A stretch of 64,000 nucleotides of DNA from contig OZ242253.1 of NCBI GenBank assembly GCA_965206975.1, forward strand, positions 434,001-498,000, read 5' to 3'. The DNA comes from JAAXGI01 sp965206975 (lineage in GTDB: Bacteria > Gemmatimonadota > Gemmatimonadetes > Longimicrobiales > Gaopeijiaceae). The position numbers and the translations under genes are program-made. The notes below the pieces were generated by a model. The model ran no database searches. It saw nothing but the letters and a program-made list of their open reading frames with translations, and was not told the origin of the DNA. Below, piece after piece: positions 45,797 through 53,555 of this stretch (within the stretch, counting starts at the first letter, position 1; each line of letters opens with the position of its first letter).

Positions 45797-46861
45797 ATGG
45801 AGAGGTATATCGGACTCGACGCACACGCGTCGAGCTGCACGCTGGGGATTGTAGGCCCCAGCGGCAAGCGTTTGGGCTCGCAGGTGGTGGAGACGAACGC
45901 GCGGGCGCTGATCGAGGTGCTGCGAGGGATTCCGAGGAACCGGCACTTGTGCCTGGAAGAAGGGACGCTGTCGGGGTGGCTGTACGAGGTGCTGGAGCCG
46001 CACGTGGAGGAGCTGACGGTGGCGGGGGTCGGCAAGAGCCGGGGCCCGAAGACCGACAAGCTGGACGCCTTTGCCCTGGCGGAGAAGCTGCGGATCGGAT
46101 CACTGGAGACGAGGGTCTACAAGAACCGGGGCCAGTTCAGGCGGCTGGGGGAACGGGCGAAGAGCTACGACTTCCTGGTCGGCGACACGGTGCGGGTGAA
46201 GAACCGGCTCAAGAGCGTGCTGCGCTCGAGAGGAGTGGCCTACGGCGCGGGGCGCTCGGTCTACTTGAAGGGCGAGCGGGAGGAGTGGTTGGCCAGGCTG
46301 CCGGAAGCGGGCAGGGCGACGGCCGGGTTGCTGTACGAGGAGCACGACGCACTCGTGGCGTTGAGGGCGAGGGCCGAGAAGGCGTTGCTGGCGGAAGCAC
46401 GCAAGCATCGAGAGTGGCATGTGCTGAAGACGTGCCCGGGTCTGGGTCCGATCCGGACGGCGGAGCTCCTGCCGGTGGTGGTGACGCCGTACCGGTTCCA
46501 GAGCCGGAGCAGGTTCTGGGCGTACTGCGGACTGGGCGTGGTGATGCGGAGCTCGTCGGACTGGGTGCGGGGTCCGGGTGGGCGGTGGGTAAGGGAAGCG
46601 GTACAGCAGACGCGGGGGCTGAACCGGAACTTCAACCACACGCTGAAGCGTGTGTTCAAGGGCGCGGCGACGACGGTGATCGGTCGGGCCGAGGACGAGC
46701 CCTTGTACCGCCACTACGAGCGACTCCTGGAGGGGGGCACGAAGCCGAATCTGGCGAAGCTGACGATCGCGCGTCCGCTCGCCTCGATCGTGCTAGCGGT
46801 GTGGCGCACGGGCGAAGCGTACGACCCCAAGAGACTGGAAGCACTGGAAGCGACGAAGTAA
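45797..46861 (+). CDS. IS110-family (IS1111-type) DEDD transposase
   Basis: 354 residues. RuvC-like DEDD domain: Asp8 (GLDAH), Glu54 or Glu55 (CLEEGTLSG), Asp87 and Asp90 (KTDKLDAF). C-terminal Tnp_20 domain with the helix-hairpin-helix (LKTCPGLGPIRTAELLPVV), and the region after YCGLG that carries the catalytic serine (VMRSSSDW). AGGAGG lies six bases before the ATG at 45797, which decides the start over the ATG at 45791. The open frame reaches far upstream across the insertion junction, but that part is not transposase. It recombines a circular element into a target specified by an element-encoded RNA. Confidence 0.93.
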   Translation: MERYIGLDAHASSCTLGIVGPSGKRLGSQVVETNARALIEVLRGIPRNRHLCLEEGTLSGWLYEVLEPHVEELTVAGVGKSRGPKTDKLDAFALAEKLRIGSLETRVYKNRGQFRRLGERAKSYDFLVGDTVRVKNRLKSVLRSRGVAYGAGRSVYLKGEREEWLARLPEAGRATAGLLYEEHDALVALRARAEKALLAEARKHREWHVLKTCPGLGPIRTAELLPVVVTPYRFQSRSRFWAYCGLGVVMRSSSDWVRGPGGRWVREAVQQTRGLNRNFNHTLKRVFKGAATTVIGRAEDEPLYRHYERLLEGGTKPNLAKLTIARPLASIVLAVWRTGEAYDPKRLEALEATK

Positions 46862-47250
46862 ACCAGGCCGGGATCGGCGAGCGTGGGGTCGAAAGCGGTC
46901 ACAACATGGGGTCCGACGAAACGGAAGCGAACCGGTTACAGGGGACAGCATCCATACACACCGTGGGCCGGGGCAGAGAGCCCAAGCCCCCAATCAAAGG
47001 CTATGCACCCCTGGAGAGCCGAACGAAGCGATGGGCCACAGAGTCCCAGATAGAAGGATGGTTCCCGCTCCAGAGCGGAGAACGCGACGGCTGTAAACGT
47101 CTTCCGGACTGCGATGCGGACCCTGCGAGCGCACCCCTCCCCACCCTGAGTCGTCGACCGGGCAATCCAAACCATGCGGACGCCGGCGGTCAAAAAATAA
47201 GCCGACGGCGTGGGGGGAACGTGCGTCTTGACCGCCAGCCCCATAGAAGA
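46862..47250 (+). ncRNA. Candidate bridge RNA / seekRNA region of the IS1111-type element
   Basis: The non-coding tail downstream of an IS1111-type transposase is where the guide RNA is encoded in this group. TACACACC (46955-46962) is the exact complement of GGTGTGTA on the right side of the target. ATCAAAGGC (46993-47001) equals the left target plus the first bases of the element. Between them GGGC-AGAGA-GCCC (46971-46983) can form a hairpin with outer pairs, so both guides would sit on opposite strands of one internal loop. ATAGAAG (47050-47056) repeats the element's right terminus (47243-47249), as a donor guide might. The RNA's true ends are not known. Confidence 0.5.
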
Positions 47251-47337
47251 GTGTGTAAAAAGAGAGGCGACGCACCTTTCGGCTGAGGATTAAACCAGCG
47301 AGCCCGGGTGACAGCCCGGGGAAAGGAACGTCGCCTC

Positions 47338-48582
47338 ATGAGAGAGGATATCGCGGGACGGGAGTGTGCGTCCAGCAGGCGGATGTGGGAGGTGCTGGAG
47401 GGGATGGTGCGGGAGAAGGCGCAGGAGTTCATCCAGGGCATCCTGGAGGAGGAGGTCACGGATCTGCTGGGTCGGGAGAAGTCGGAGCGGCGGGCGGGGA
47501 TCGATAGGCCGGAGGGCTACCGCAACGGATACGGCAAGCCGAGGCGGCTGGCGATGAGCTCGGGAACGATCACGCTCCGGCGTCCCCGGGTTCGCGGCGT
47601 GGAGGAGCGATTCGAGAGCCGGGTGCTGCCGTTGTTCGCGAGGCGGACGAAGGAGGTGGGCGCTCTATTGCCGGAGCTGTATCTGCACGGTCTGGCTGAG
47701 GGAGACTTCGAGCTGGCGATGCGGGGACTGCTGGGGGAGGGGGCACCGTTGTCGAAGTCATCGATCCGGCGGCTGCGGGCGGGGTGGGCAGCGGAGTTCG
47801 AGGCCTGGTCGAAGCGCTCGCTGGCCGATCGAGAGGTCGTCTACGTGTGGGCGGACGGGATCTACGTGAAGGCTGGGCTGGAGCGGGACAAGGCCGCGCT
47901 GCTGGTGGTGCTGGGCACGATGCGAGACGGGACGAAGGAGGTGTTGGCGCTGAGACCGGGCTACCGAGAGTCGGTCGAGTCGTGGTCTGAGGTGTTACGG
48001 GAGCTGAAGGCACGCGGCATCGAGGCGCCGAAGCTTCTGATGGCGGACGGCAACGCGGCGATCTGGGGGGCGGTGAGGCAGGTATGGCCTGAGGCCGGTG
48101 AGCAGCGGTGCTGGAACCACAAGATGAGGAACGTGCTGGACCGACTCCCTCAGCGCGAGCAGAGCGAGGCGAAGGATCTGCTCAGGGTTGTGGTCTATGC
48201 ACCGAGCCGGGCCCAGGCCGCGAAGGCCCGTCAGGCGTTCGAGAAGCGCTACGGGCCGTGGTATCCGAAAGCGGTGGACGTGCTCGAGGACGACTGGGAG
48301 CGGATGGTCAGCTTCTACGACTTCCCCGAGGCCCACTGGAAGCATCTGCGCACGACGAACGTGGTCGAGAGCCCGTTCGCTTCGGTACGGCTCAGGACCA
48401 GCGCGGCGAAGCGGTTCAAGAAGGTCGAGAGCGCCACGGCCCTGATCTGGAAGCTCCTGACAGTGGCCGAGAAGCGCTTCAGAAGGCTCGACGCTCCCCA
48501 CCTGCTCAGCGATGTGTTTGAAGGAAGAAAGTTCGAAGACGGAAAGCCCGTCTCAACCCAACAGCGGAAGGCTGCCGCCTGA
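47338..48582 (+). CDS. IS256-family transposase, copy 3
   Basis: 414 residues, like the other copies; differs by Glu instead of Gln near residue 93 (RFESR) and Ser at 349. Catalytic residues intact. Its leader and ribosome site survive the nested insertion, so the protein may still be made and act in trans on copies 1 and 2. Confidence 0.95.
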   Translation: MREDIAGRECASSRRMWEVLEGMVREKAQEFIQGILEEEVTDLLGREKSERRAGIDRPEGYRNGYGKPRRLAMSSGTITLRRPRVRGVEERFESRVLPLFARRTKEVGALLPELYLHGLAEGDFELAMRGLLGEGAPLSKSSIRRLRAGWAAEFEAWSKRSLADREVVYVWADGIYVKAGLERDKAALLVVLGTMRDGTKEVLALRPGYRESVESWSEVLRELKARGIEAPKLLMADGNAAIWGAVRQVWPEAGEQRCWNHKMRNVLDRLPQREQSEAKDLLRVVVYAPSRAQAAKARQAFEKRYGPWYPKAVDVLEDDWERMVSFYDFPEAHWKHLRTTNVVESPFASVRLRTSAAKRFKKVESATALIWKLLTVAEKRFRRLDAPHLLSDVFEGRKFEDGKPVSTQQRKAAA

Positions 48583-48611
48583 CACGTTTACACACTTATT
48601 GACCCGACCTC

Positions 48612-49065
48612 TCCAGGCGAACACGCAGCGCCACCAAAGCTGTTAGTCTTGACACGGAAGCTTGGGACGGCACCGACCATCCGCGGTCTGACTCGCGCGA
48701 TCCCGGGTGCGGTCATAGTGCCGGAGCGGGTCGATGAGACGACTCATTTCGCGGGCCACGTGGAAGGGGTAAGGACGAGATCAACGCTCTGGGGTGCGGA
48801 TCGATGGCCTCGGCGAACAAGTTTCCGTGACTCGGCCCGCGAGCCGAGCCGAAGCCACGTGGGGCTCTCCGCCGTCTACGTCCGGGGCGCCGCGAGGGGC
48901 CTCCCCGGTATTGGACACCTCCTCCTCGCCCGCGTCGGCAGGCGGCCTTCGGAGGTGGCCAGTGAGACGCCGCGATGAAGTCTGTCAGCTGCCGGCTCCC
49001 ACACGCAGGAGCCGGAGCGGGATGGCCGGGACCGAATCCTCCCTCGGTTGAGAAGACCCCCACCC
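48612..49065. other. Intergenic
   Basis: About 450 bases between IS256 copy 3 and the MFS gene. No gene recognised; the MFS promoter should be here. Confidence 0.45.
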
Positions 49066-50361
49066 ATGGCCCATCCCTCGACAACGGCTCACAGGGCCGT
49101 CAACACCCCGGCGCAGGTTCTCTTTGCGAGTCTCGTCGGCACGACGATCGAGTTCTTCGACTTCTATATCTACGCCACTGCGGCGGTACTGGTCTTCCCA
49201 GCGCTCTTCTTCCCGCCGTCTGACCCCGTCACCGCAACGCTGGCCTCGCTCGCCACCTTCGGGATCGCCTTCCTGGCACGGCCGTTCGGCTCGGCGCTCT
49301 TCGGCCACTTCGGCGACCGTGCCGGGCGGAAGGTCACGCTCGTTGCAGCACTCCTCACGATGGGGCTATCGACTGTGGCGATCGGCCTGCTTCCGACCTA
49401 TTCGACCATCGGCGTAGCGGCGCCGGCCCTCCTGGCTTTGTTTCGTTTCGGCCAAGGACTGGGACTAGGCGGGGAATGGGGAGGCGCCGTCCTCCTCGCG
49501 GTGGAGAATGCACCGCCCGGGAAGCGGGCGTGGTACGGTATGTTTCCCCAGCTCGGCGCACCCCTCGGGTTCTTCTTCTCGGGCGGCGTCTTCCTCGCGC
49601 TCTCCACCTGGCTGAATGAGGAACAGTTCTACCGCTTCGGGTGGCGAATCCCATTCCTCGCGAGCGCGGCACTCGTGGTCGTAGGGCTCTATGTACGGCT
49701 GGCCATCACGGAAACGCCTGTCTTTGCGCGTGCTCTAGAACGCGAGGAGCGCGTGAAGGTCCCGATGTGGGTCGTCTTCCGAGACCACGGCCGGAGGCTC
49801 CTCATAGGAACTGCGGCGGCGCTCGCCAACTTCGTCCTCTTCTACCTGATGACGGTCTTCACACTCTCGTGGGGAACGACGGCGTTGGGGTTCAGCCGGA
49901 ACTCCTTCCTGCTTATCCAGCTCTTCGGCATTCTCTTCTTCGCGGCGACGATCCCACTTGCGGCGAGCCTCGCCGGCCGTTGCGGCTGGCGCCGCACGCA
50001 GATCTGGGCAACGGTTGTCATCGCCCTCTTCGGCTTCATCTACGCACCGCTCCTGGAAGCCGGCGCCTCCGGTGCCATCATCGTGAGCGCGCTCGGGCTG
50101 GCGCTCATGGGACTCACCTACGGACCTCTCGGCACCGCGCTCTCGGAGCTGTTCCCGACCCCGGTCCGCTATACCGGAAGCTCGCTCACCTTCAGTCTGG
50201 CGGGGATCTTCGGCGCCTCGCTCGCGCCGTATGCCGCAACATGGCTGGCCCAGAACCATGGGCTCCGATTTGTCGGCTACTACCTGACGCTCGCGGCTCT
50301 GGTGACGCTCGCGGCGTGGGTTGCGACCGACGACGAGACGAAGAACCAGGACTTCGCCTGA
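49066..50361 (+). CDS. MFS transporter, metabolite:H+ symporter (MHS) type
   Basis: 431 residues, 12 membrane helices. MHS-family hallmarks: LVGTTIEFFDFYIYATAAV at helix 1, ARPFGSALFGHFGDRAGRK (the A-like loop motif), LFRFGQGLGLGGEWGGAVLL and RWRIPF-like FGWRIPFLASAALV. Family members import dicarboxylates, shikimate, proline/betaine or sugars with protons. The substrate here is open. ATG at 49066 gives the standard N-terminus. Last chromosomal gene before tRNA-Gln and the integrative element. Confidence 0.88.
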   Translation: MAHPSTTAHRAVNTPAQVLFASLVGTTIEFFDFYIYATAAVLVFPALFFPPSDPVTATLASLATFGIAFLARPFGSALFGHFGDRAGRKVTLVAALLTMGLSTVAIGLLPTYSTIGVAAPALLALFRFGQGLGLGGEWGGAVLLAVENAPPGKRAWYGMFPQLGAPLGFFFSGGVFLALSTWLNEEQFYRFGWRIPFLASAALVVVGLYVRLAITETPVFARALEREERVKVPMWVVFRDHGRRLLIGTAAALANFVLFYLMTVFTLSWGTTALGFSRNSFLLIQLFGILFFAATIPLAASLAGRCGWRRTQIWATVVIALFGFIYAPLLEAGASGAIIVSALGLALMGLTYGPLGTALSELFPTPVRYTGSSLTFSLAGIFGASLAPYAATWLAQNHGLRFVGYYLTLAALVTLAAWVATDDETKNQDFA

Positions 50362-50467
50362 GGCCCGGCGGGAACGAGCGTCGCTACGAGGCGGTGGCCG
50401 GAGGGCCGGAGAAGGACGGCTGTCCTCGGCCCTCCTGAACCGGGATGGATCCCTGGCATTTCCTCAG

Positions 50468-50538
50468 TTGGCCCGGGTGGATTCGAACCACCACCGCCGG
50501 TTCCAAAGACCGGTGTCCTGCCATTAGACGACGGGCCA
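50468..50538 (-). tRNA. tRNA-Gln (anticodon TTG)
   Basis: On the minus strand a full cloverleaf can be drawn. Acceptor stem TGGCCCG/CGGGCCA; D-arm with GTC/GAC; anticodon arm CCGGT-CTTTGGA-ACCGG with anticodon TTG; T-arm GGTGG-TTCGAAT-CCACC. CCA is not encoded. It lies next to the integrase and is the likely chromosomal attachment locus, although its 3' end points away from the element. Confidence 0.95.
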
Positions 50539-50717
50539 TCCTCTTCTCGCGTCAGCCAGCGCGCGCCGGGAGCTCAACGACGCCGGCAGGGACAAGATGG
50601 AACCGGAGGCGGGTCGACCCAACCTCACCCCAGGGCCGCCGGGCCCTGCCTGTACGCCGGGATCTTGCAGGTTTGTATATGTTGTAATCATTGAACTTAC
50701 GAGATTATGTGTCCGAA

Positions 50718-50742
50718 TTCCCGCTGTTGGGTTCCCGCTGTT
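50718..50742. repeat. Tandem 11-bp direct repeats near the integrase end
   Basis: TTCCCGCTGTT occurs at 50718-50728 and 50732-50742, 14 bases apart, just past the end of the integrase gene and 180 bases from tRNA-Gln. The neighbouring 50675-50710 is unusually AT-rich. They could be integrase arm-type binding sites at the element end; this is inference. Confidence 0.4.
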
Positions 50743-50747
50743 CGGGG

Positions 50748-51909
50748 TCAGAAACGGGCTCTCCGGCGGCTCTCGAGGGCCCTCCTGAGCTGTGCCTCGT
50801 CCGCCCGCTGGTAGCATTGGAGCACCGTCTTGGCCGTCTTCCAGCCGCCGAGTTCGCACAGCACCTTGAGCGGCTGGTCCATGAGATCCGAGGCAAACTT
50901 CCGCCTCAGGGAGTGCCAGCCTCTACCGTGCTTCGGCTCCAGTCCCGCGAGTTCCCGGGCTTTCTTCCACCAGAGACGCGCCGGCGTACGGCTCACGCCA
51001 CTTCGACGGGTCCTTGTGCGCGGGCAGCAGAGGTACGTCCCCGACCCCACGGGTCCTCCTCCGCGCTTCATGCAGGCCGGCGATCGCCTCGGCGGTCACC
51101 GGAGTCCGGTGTTCGTAGCCCGACTTCTCGTGCTCTGCGCGCCACCGCACCACTCTGCCTTCAAGGTCGACATCCGACCATCGAAGCTGACGAATGGCGC
51201 CGATGCGGTGTCCGGTCTCGTGCGCGAGCACGAGAGCGACGTGAAAGCGCCAGTCAACCTCCCGGGATACCTGCAGAAGCGCCTGGTATTCGTCCTCGGC
51301 TAGGACGACCCGGGTCGGGTTCTTCTCCGTGGGTGTCTTCAGGCCCTTCAGCGGGTTCGAGTCGAGGAGCAGGCGGCCCTGCTCGTCCCTCGACTTCGCG
51401 GCCCAGTTGAGGACCGCGAGCAGTAACTTCAAGTCGCATTCGATCGTTCGATTGGACACCGGCTTTCCGCTCGGGCCGACCTTGCCCGACCGCCGTTCCC
51501 GGATGAACCGGTCCCAGTCGCGCTGGGAGAGCGTAGCGGGTTTCCGGGCCCTGCCGAAGTACCCGAGGAACATCTTCATCGCGGCCCTGCCGTAGTTCCG
51601 GGACCGCTCGCCCTTGGTGGGCGTCACCTCATCACCGTAGATGTCAAAAAGCGTTTCCAGGGTAAGTGGCTCGGGCTCGGCTGCCGCCCTGGTCTGGAGT
51701 TCGGGCTGGGCTCGGCCTGCGGCGATTTCATCCGCCTGCCTCTTTGCCCGCGTCCAGTCGCGATGCTTGAGCGACCTGCTTAGCCTACGCGCGTCCTCCC
51801 GCCACTCGACCTGGATCAGGCCGGTCTTCGGATCAGGAAAGACCCGTACCCGGTTCCGGCCCCGTTCGCCGGAGCTGTAGCTCCGCCGCCGTCGTTTCGT
51901 GCGTGCCAT
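50748..51909 (-). pseudogene. Tyrosine recombinase / integrase, frameshifted
   Basis: Phage-type integrase at the end of the conjugative element. The first frame (from ATG 51909, with AGGAG seven bases upstream) covers the basic N-terminal arm domain, the core-binding SAM-like domain (LETLFDIYGDEVTPTKGERS...), and the first catalytic Arg (ETGHRIGAIRQLRWSDV). It goes wrong near 50985-50992. The adjacent frame supplies ARLWWKKARELAGLEPKHGR, the H-x-x-R box (WHSLRRKFASDLMD) and the nucleophile Tyr in TVLQCYQRAD. Together they make a complete R-H-R-Y integrase of normal length, so one single-base indel separates it from function. Real decay or sequencing error cannot be told apart here. Confidence 0.85.
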
Positions 51910-52011
51910 CATCATGCTCCTTTCTCGATGATGGACTGCACGATCTGCGCGGTGGAAACTTCGCGCAGAGGAGCCTTCCCGGCCAGACGCGACTTGGCGG
52001 GTCCCCGGGCC

Positions 52012-52293
52012 TTACGGGGAAGGTGCTTCAGGGCGATCCTGGGCGCGCCGGGCCTTCCGGCGTTCGGGATCCTTGCCGTCGCGCACGAGGCGGCCGAGAT
52101 GGCCCGTGGAGTAGCCGGTCTCCCTGGCGGCGTCCGTCAGCGTGAGTGTCGCCTCGTCCCTGTGGCGGAGCGCGGCCTCGAGTTGCGCCGCGCAGGACTC
52201 CAGGGCCACCGCCGGTGTATTCCCCCCGTATTGGCGGAGCGCCTTGGCCTGAGTCCGCCAGGCGGCGGGCAGGATCTCGATCCGCCCGGTCAT
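52012..52293 (-). CDS. Small HTH protein of the conjugative element
   Basis: 93 residues, preceded by GAGGAAG. The C-terminal half contains LTLTDAARETGYSTGHLGRL followed by VRDGK, the helix-turn-helix pattern of AlpA/MerR-like or excisionase-type proteins. The N-terminal half is predicted helical (WRTQAKALRQYGG). The position immediately upstream of the integrase (gap about 100 bases) suits an excisionase or directionality factor. The function is inferred from position and the HTH only. Confidence 0.6.
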   Translation of the reverse strand: MTGRIEILPAAWRTQAKALRQYGGNTPAVALESCAAQLEAALRHRDEATLTLTDAARETGYSTGHLGRLVRDGKDPERRKARRAQDRPEAPSP

Positions 52294-52339
52294 GCGCGCG
52301 CTTCCTCCCGAGGGTGCGCAGCCGACTGCATCTCCGTGT

Positions 52340-52654
52340 TCACTCCCAGTCGCCCTCGGCATCTCTCTTGAGCGCGTCGGCGAGGTCGGGATCGCCCTGG
52401 CCGCGCCGGACGGAGCGCTCGGCGAGGCCGACGCGGCGTCCGAGATCGGCGAGCCCGGCGGCACGCGCGATCGCGTAGATGGCGGCGGCAACGGCCGTGA
52501 GCGCCAGGGCGAGGTGCATGGCCATGAAGGCGCCGTGGTCGGCGAGGATCACGAGCCAGAACGGCGCGAGATACTCGAACCGCGGTCCGGCGAGAAGGAT
52601 GGCCGACCCCGCGAGGGCGGCGGTCAGCCCCGTGCTGATCTTCCAGGGTTGCAT
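52340..52654 (-). CDS. Small membrane protein, unknown
   Basis: 104 residues with two or three hydrophobic segments (TGLTAALAGSAILLAG, YLAPFWLVILADHGAF, LALALTAVAAAIYAIARA) and a charged C-terminal tail (RRGQGDPDLADALKRDAEG). It fits between the replication-relaxation-like gene and the HTH gene in the same direction. Possibly a conjugation accessory or entry-exclusion protein. No family recognised. Confidence 0.5.
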   Translation of the reverse strand: MQPWKISTGLTAALAGSAILLAGPRFEYLAPFWLVILADHGAFMAMHLALALTAVAAAIYAIARAAGLADLGRRVGLAERSVRRGQGDPDLADALKRDAEGDWE

Positions 52655-52663
52655 CGCGGGACC

Positions 52664-53545
52664 CTAGAGCTCGAGCGCGGCCGGGTCCCGCTCGGCCGGC
52701 CCCCGCAGGGAGGTGCGGCCGTCGCCCGAGCCCAGGATCCGGAGCACCCGTCTCGCGGCCGGTCCGTTGGCGTGCATCCGGAACCCGGCGGCGGCCTTGG
52801 CCCGGACGGATGCGGCGGTGTAGTGACCGGAAGCGACCTCGATATTGACGCGGCCGGTCCGCCCGTCGGCGTCGACGTACTCGATCTGCGCGTCGGGGTA
52901 GAGCACGCGGCCCTGCTCGTCGATGGGGAGGCCGAGCTCCCGGGCGGCGCGGAGCCGTTCGGCGTCGGCGGCCCGCCGGCCGTCCCGAGCGCGGGCGGAT
53001 TCGCTCCGGCGCGCGACGGTGCCCTTGAGCTCGCGGTCGAGGCGCACGCGCCGGATGGCGGCGTCCTGCCGGAGCAGGCACTCGTGCTCCTGGCGGCAGG
53101 CCCGGTAGATCGCCGTGTCGTGGGCGAGTTGGGAGCGCTGGAGGCGCGCGGCGGAGCCGACGTACTGTCCGGGGTCCAGGCCGTGCTCGACGGCCAGCTC
53201 GCGTGCGGCCGCCGCCCCACTCCGTGTGAGCGTCAGGACCTTGAACGGCTTTCCCTTCGGTCCCCTGGCTGCGCGTTCCTTGACGAGCCCCTCCCGGATC
53301 CAGGCGTTCACGGCCTGCCGGGTGGTGTAGGGATGGCCGCCGAAGTGGGCTTCGGCCAGGTCGCGGAAGGAGACGCAGCCGTAGAGGCCCACATCGGCGA
53401 GAGCGCGGCCGCACCGCTCCGGAAAGGAGATCGCCTCACGGCTATCGCGCGCATCGTGCTCCCGCCGGTGGCCGTCCCGCATGCGGCCGGGAGCACGGGT
53501 CTCCGGCGTGGCACGCGGGTCCAATTCGATCGTTCGATCGAACAT
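52664..53545 (-). CDS. Replication-relaxation-like protein
   Basis: About 293 residues from ATG 53545, ten bases after the ArdC stop. The N-terminal region resembles a winged helix (VSFRDLAEAHFGGHPYTTRQ, IREGLVKERAARGPKGKPFK, LTLTRSGAAAARELAVEHGL). It is followed by LQRSQLAHDTAIYRACRQEH and a C-terminal segment IEYVDADGRTGRVNIEVASG reminiscent of a nuclease-like or anchor domain. The pattern matches the replication-relaxation family encoded by integrative elements, which takes part in plasmid-type DNA processing. No classical relaxase is visible in this window, so this could be the DNA-processing component; that is speculative. Confidence 0.55.
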   Translation of the reverse strand: MFDRTIELDPRATPETRAPGRMRDGHRREHDARDSREAISFPERCGRALADVGLYGCVSFRDLAEAHFGGHPYTTRQAVNAWIREGLVKERAARGPKGKPFKVLTLTRSGAAAARELAVEHGLDPGQYVGSAARLQRSQLAHDTAIYRACRQEHECLLRQDAAIRRVRLDRELKGTVARRSESARARDGRRAADAERLRAARELGLPIDEQGRVLYPDAQIEYVDADGRTGRVNIEVASGHYTAASVRAKAAAGFRMHANGPAARRVLRILGSGDGRTSLRGPAERDPAALEL

Positions 53546-53555
53546 CTCCTTGGCC

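Larger units (their letters stand above)
45644..47250 (+). mobile_element. IS110-family (IS1111-type) insertion sequence nested in IS256 copy 3
   Basis: 1607-bp element defined exactly by comparison with the uninterrupted left ends of IS256 copies 1 and 2. Empty site ATCAAATGGTGTGTA; filled site ATCAAA / element / GTGTGTA, with the TG between them missing or replaced. No target duplication, as usual for this family. Subterminal inverted repeats of about 12-14 bp are visible (around 45651-45668 and 47230-47245, sharing TGGCG and GGGGC), a mark of the IS1111 group. Transposase at 45797-46861; about 390 bases of non-coding DNA follow it. Confidence 0.88.
45630..48611 (+). mobile_element. IS256-family insertion sequence, copy 3, interrupted in its left inverted repeat
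   Basis: The first 14 bases of the left end (45630-45643, GAGGTAGGATCAAA) are separated from the rest (47251 onward, GTGTGTAAAA...) by an IS1111-type element of 1607 bp. The right end is at 48611. The flanking direct repeat CCAGGCG at 45623-45629 and 48613-48619 proves that both pieces belong to one insertion. The transposase is intact but the left end is split, so the copy should be immobile. Confidence 0.92.

Noticed and set aside
50748..51909. Programmed frameshift in the integrase
   Set aside because: No slippery heptamer or stimulatory structure is evident at the shift, and such regulation is not usual for these integrases. Decay or sequence error is simpler.
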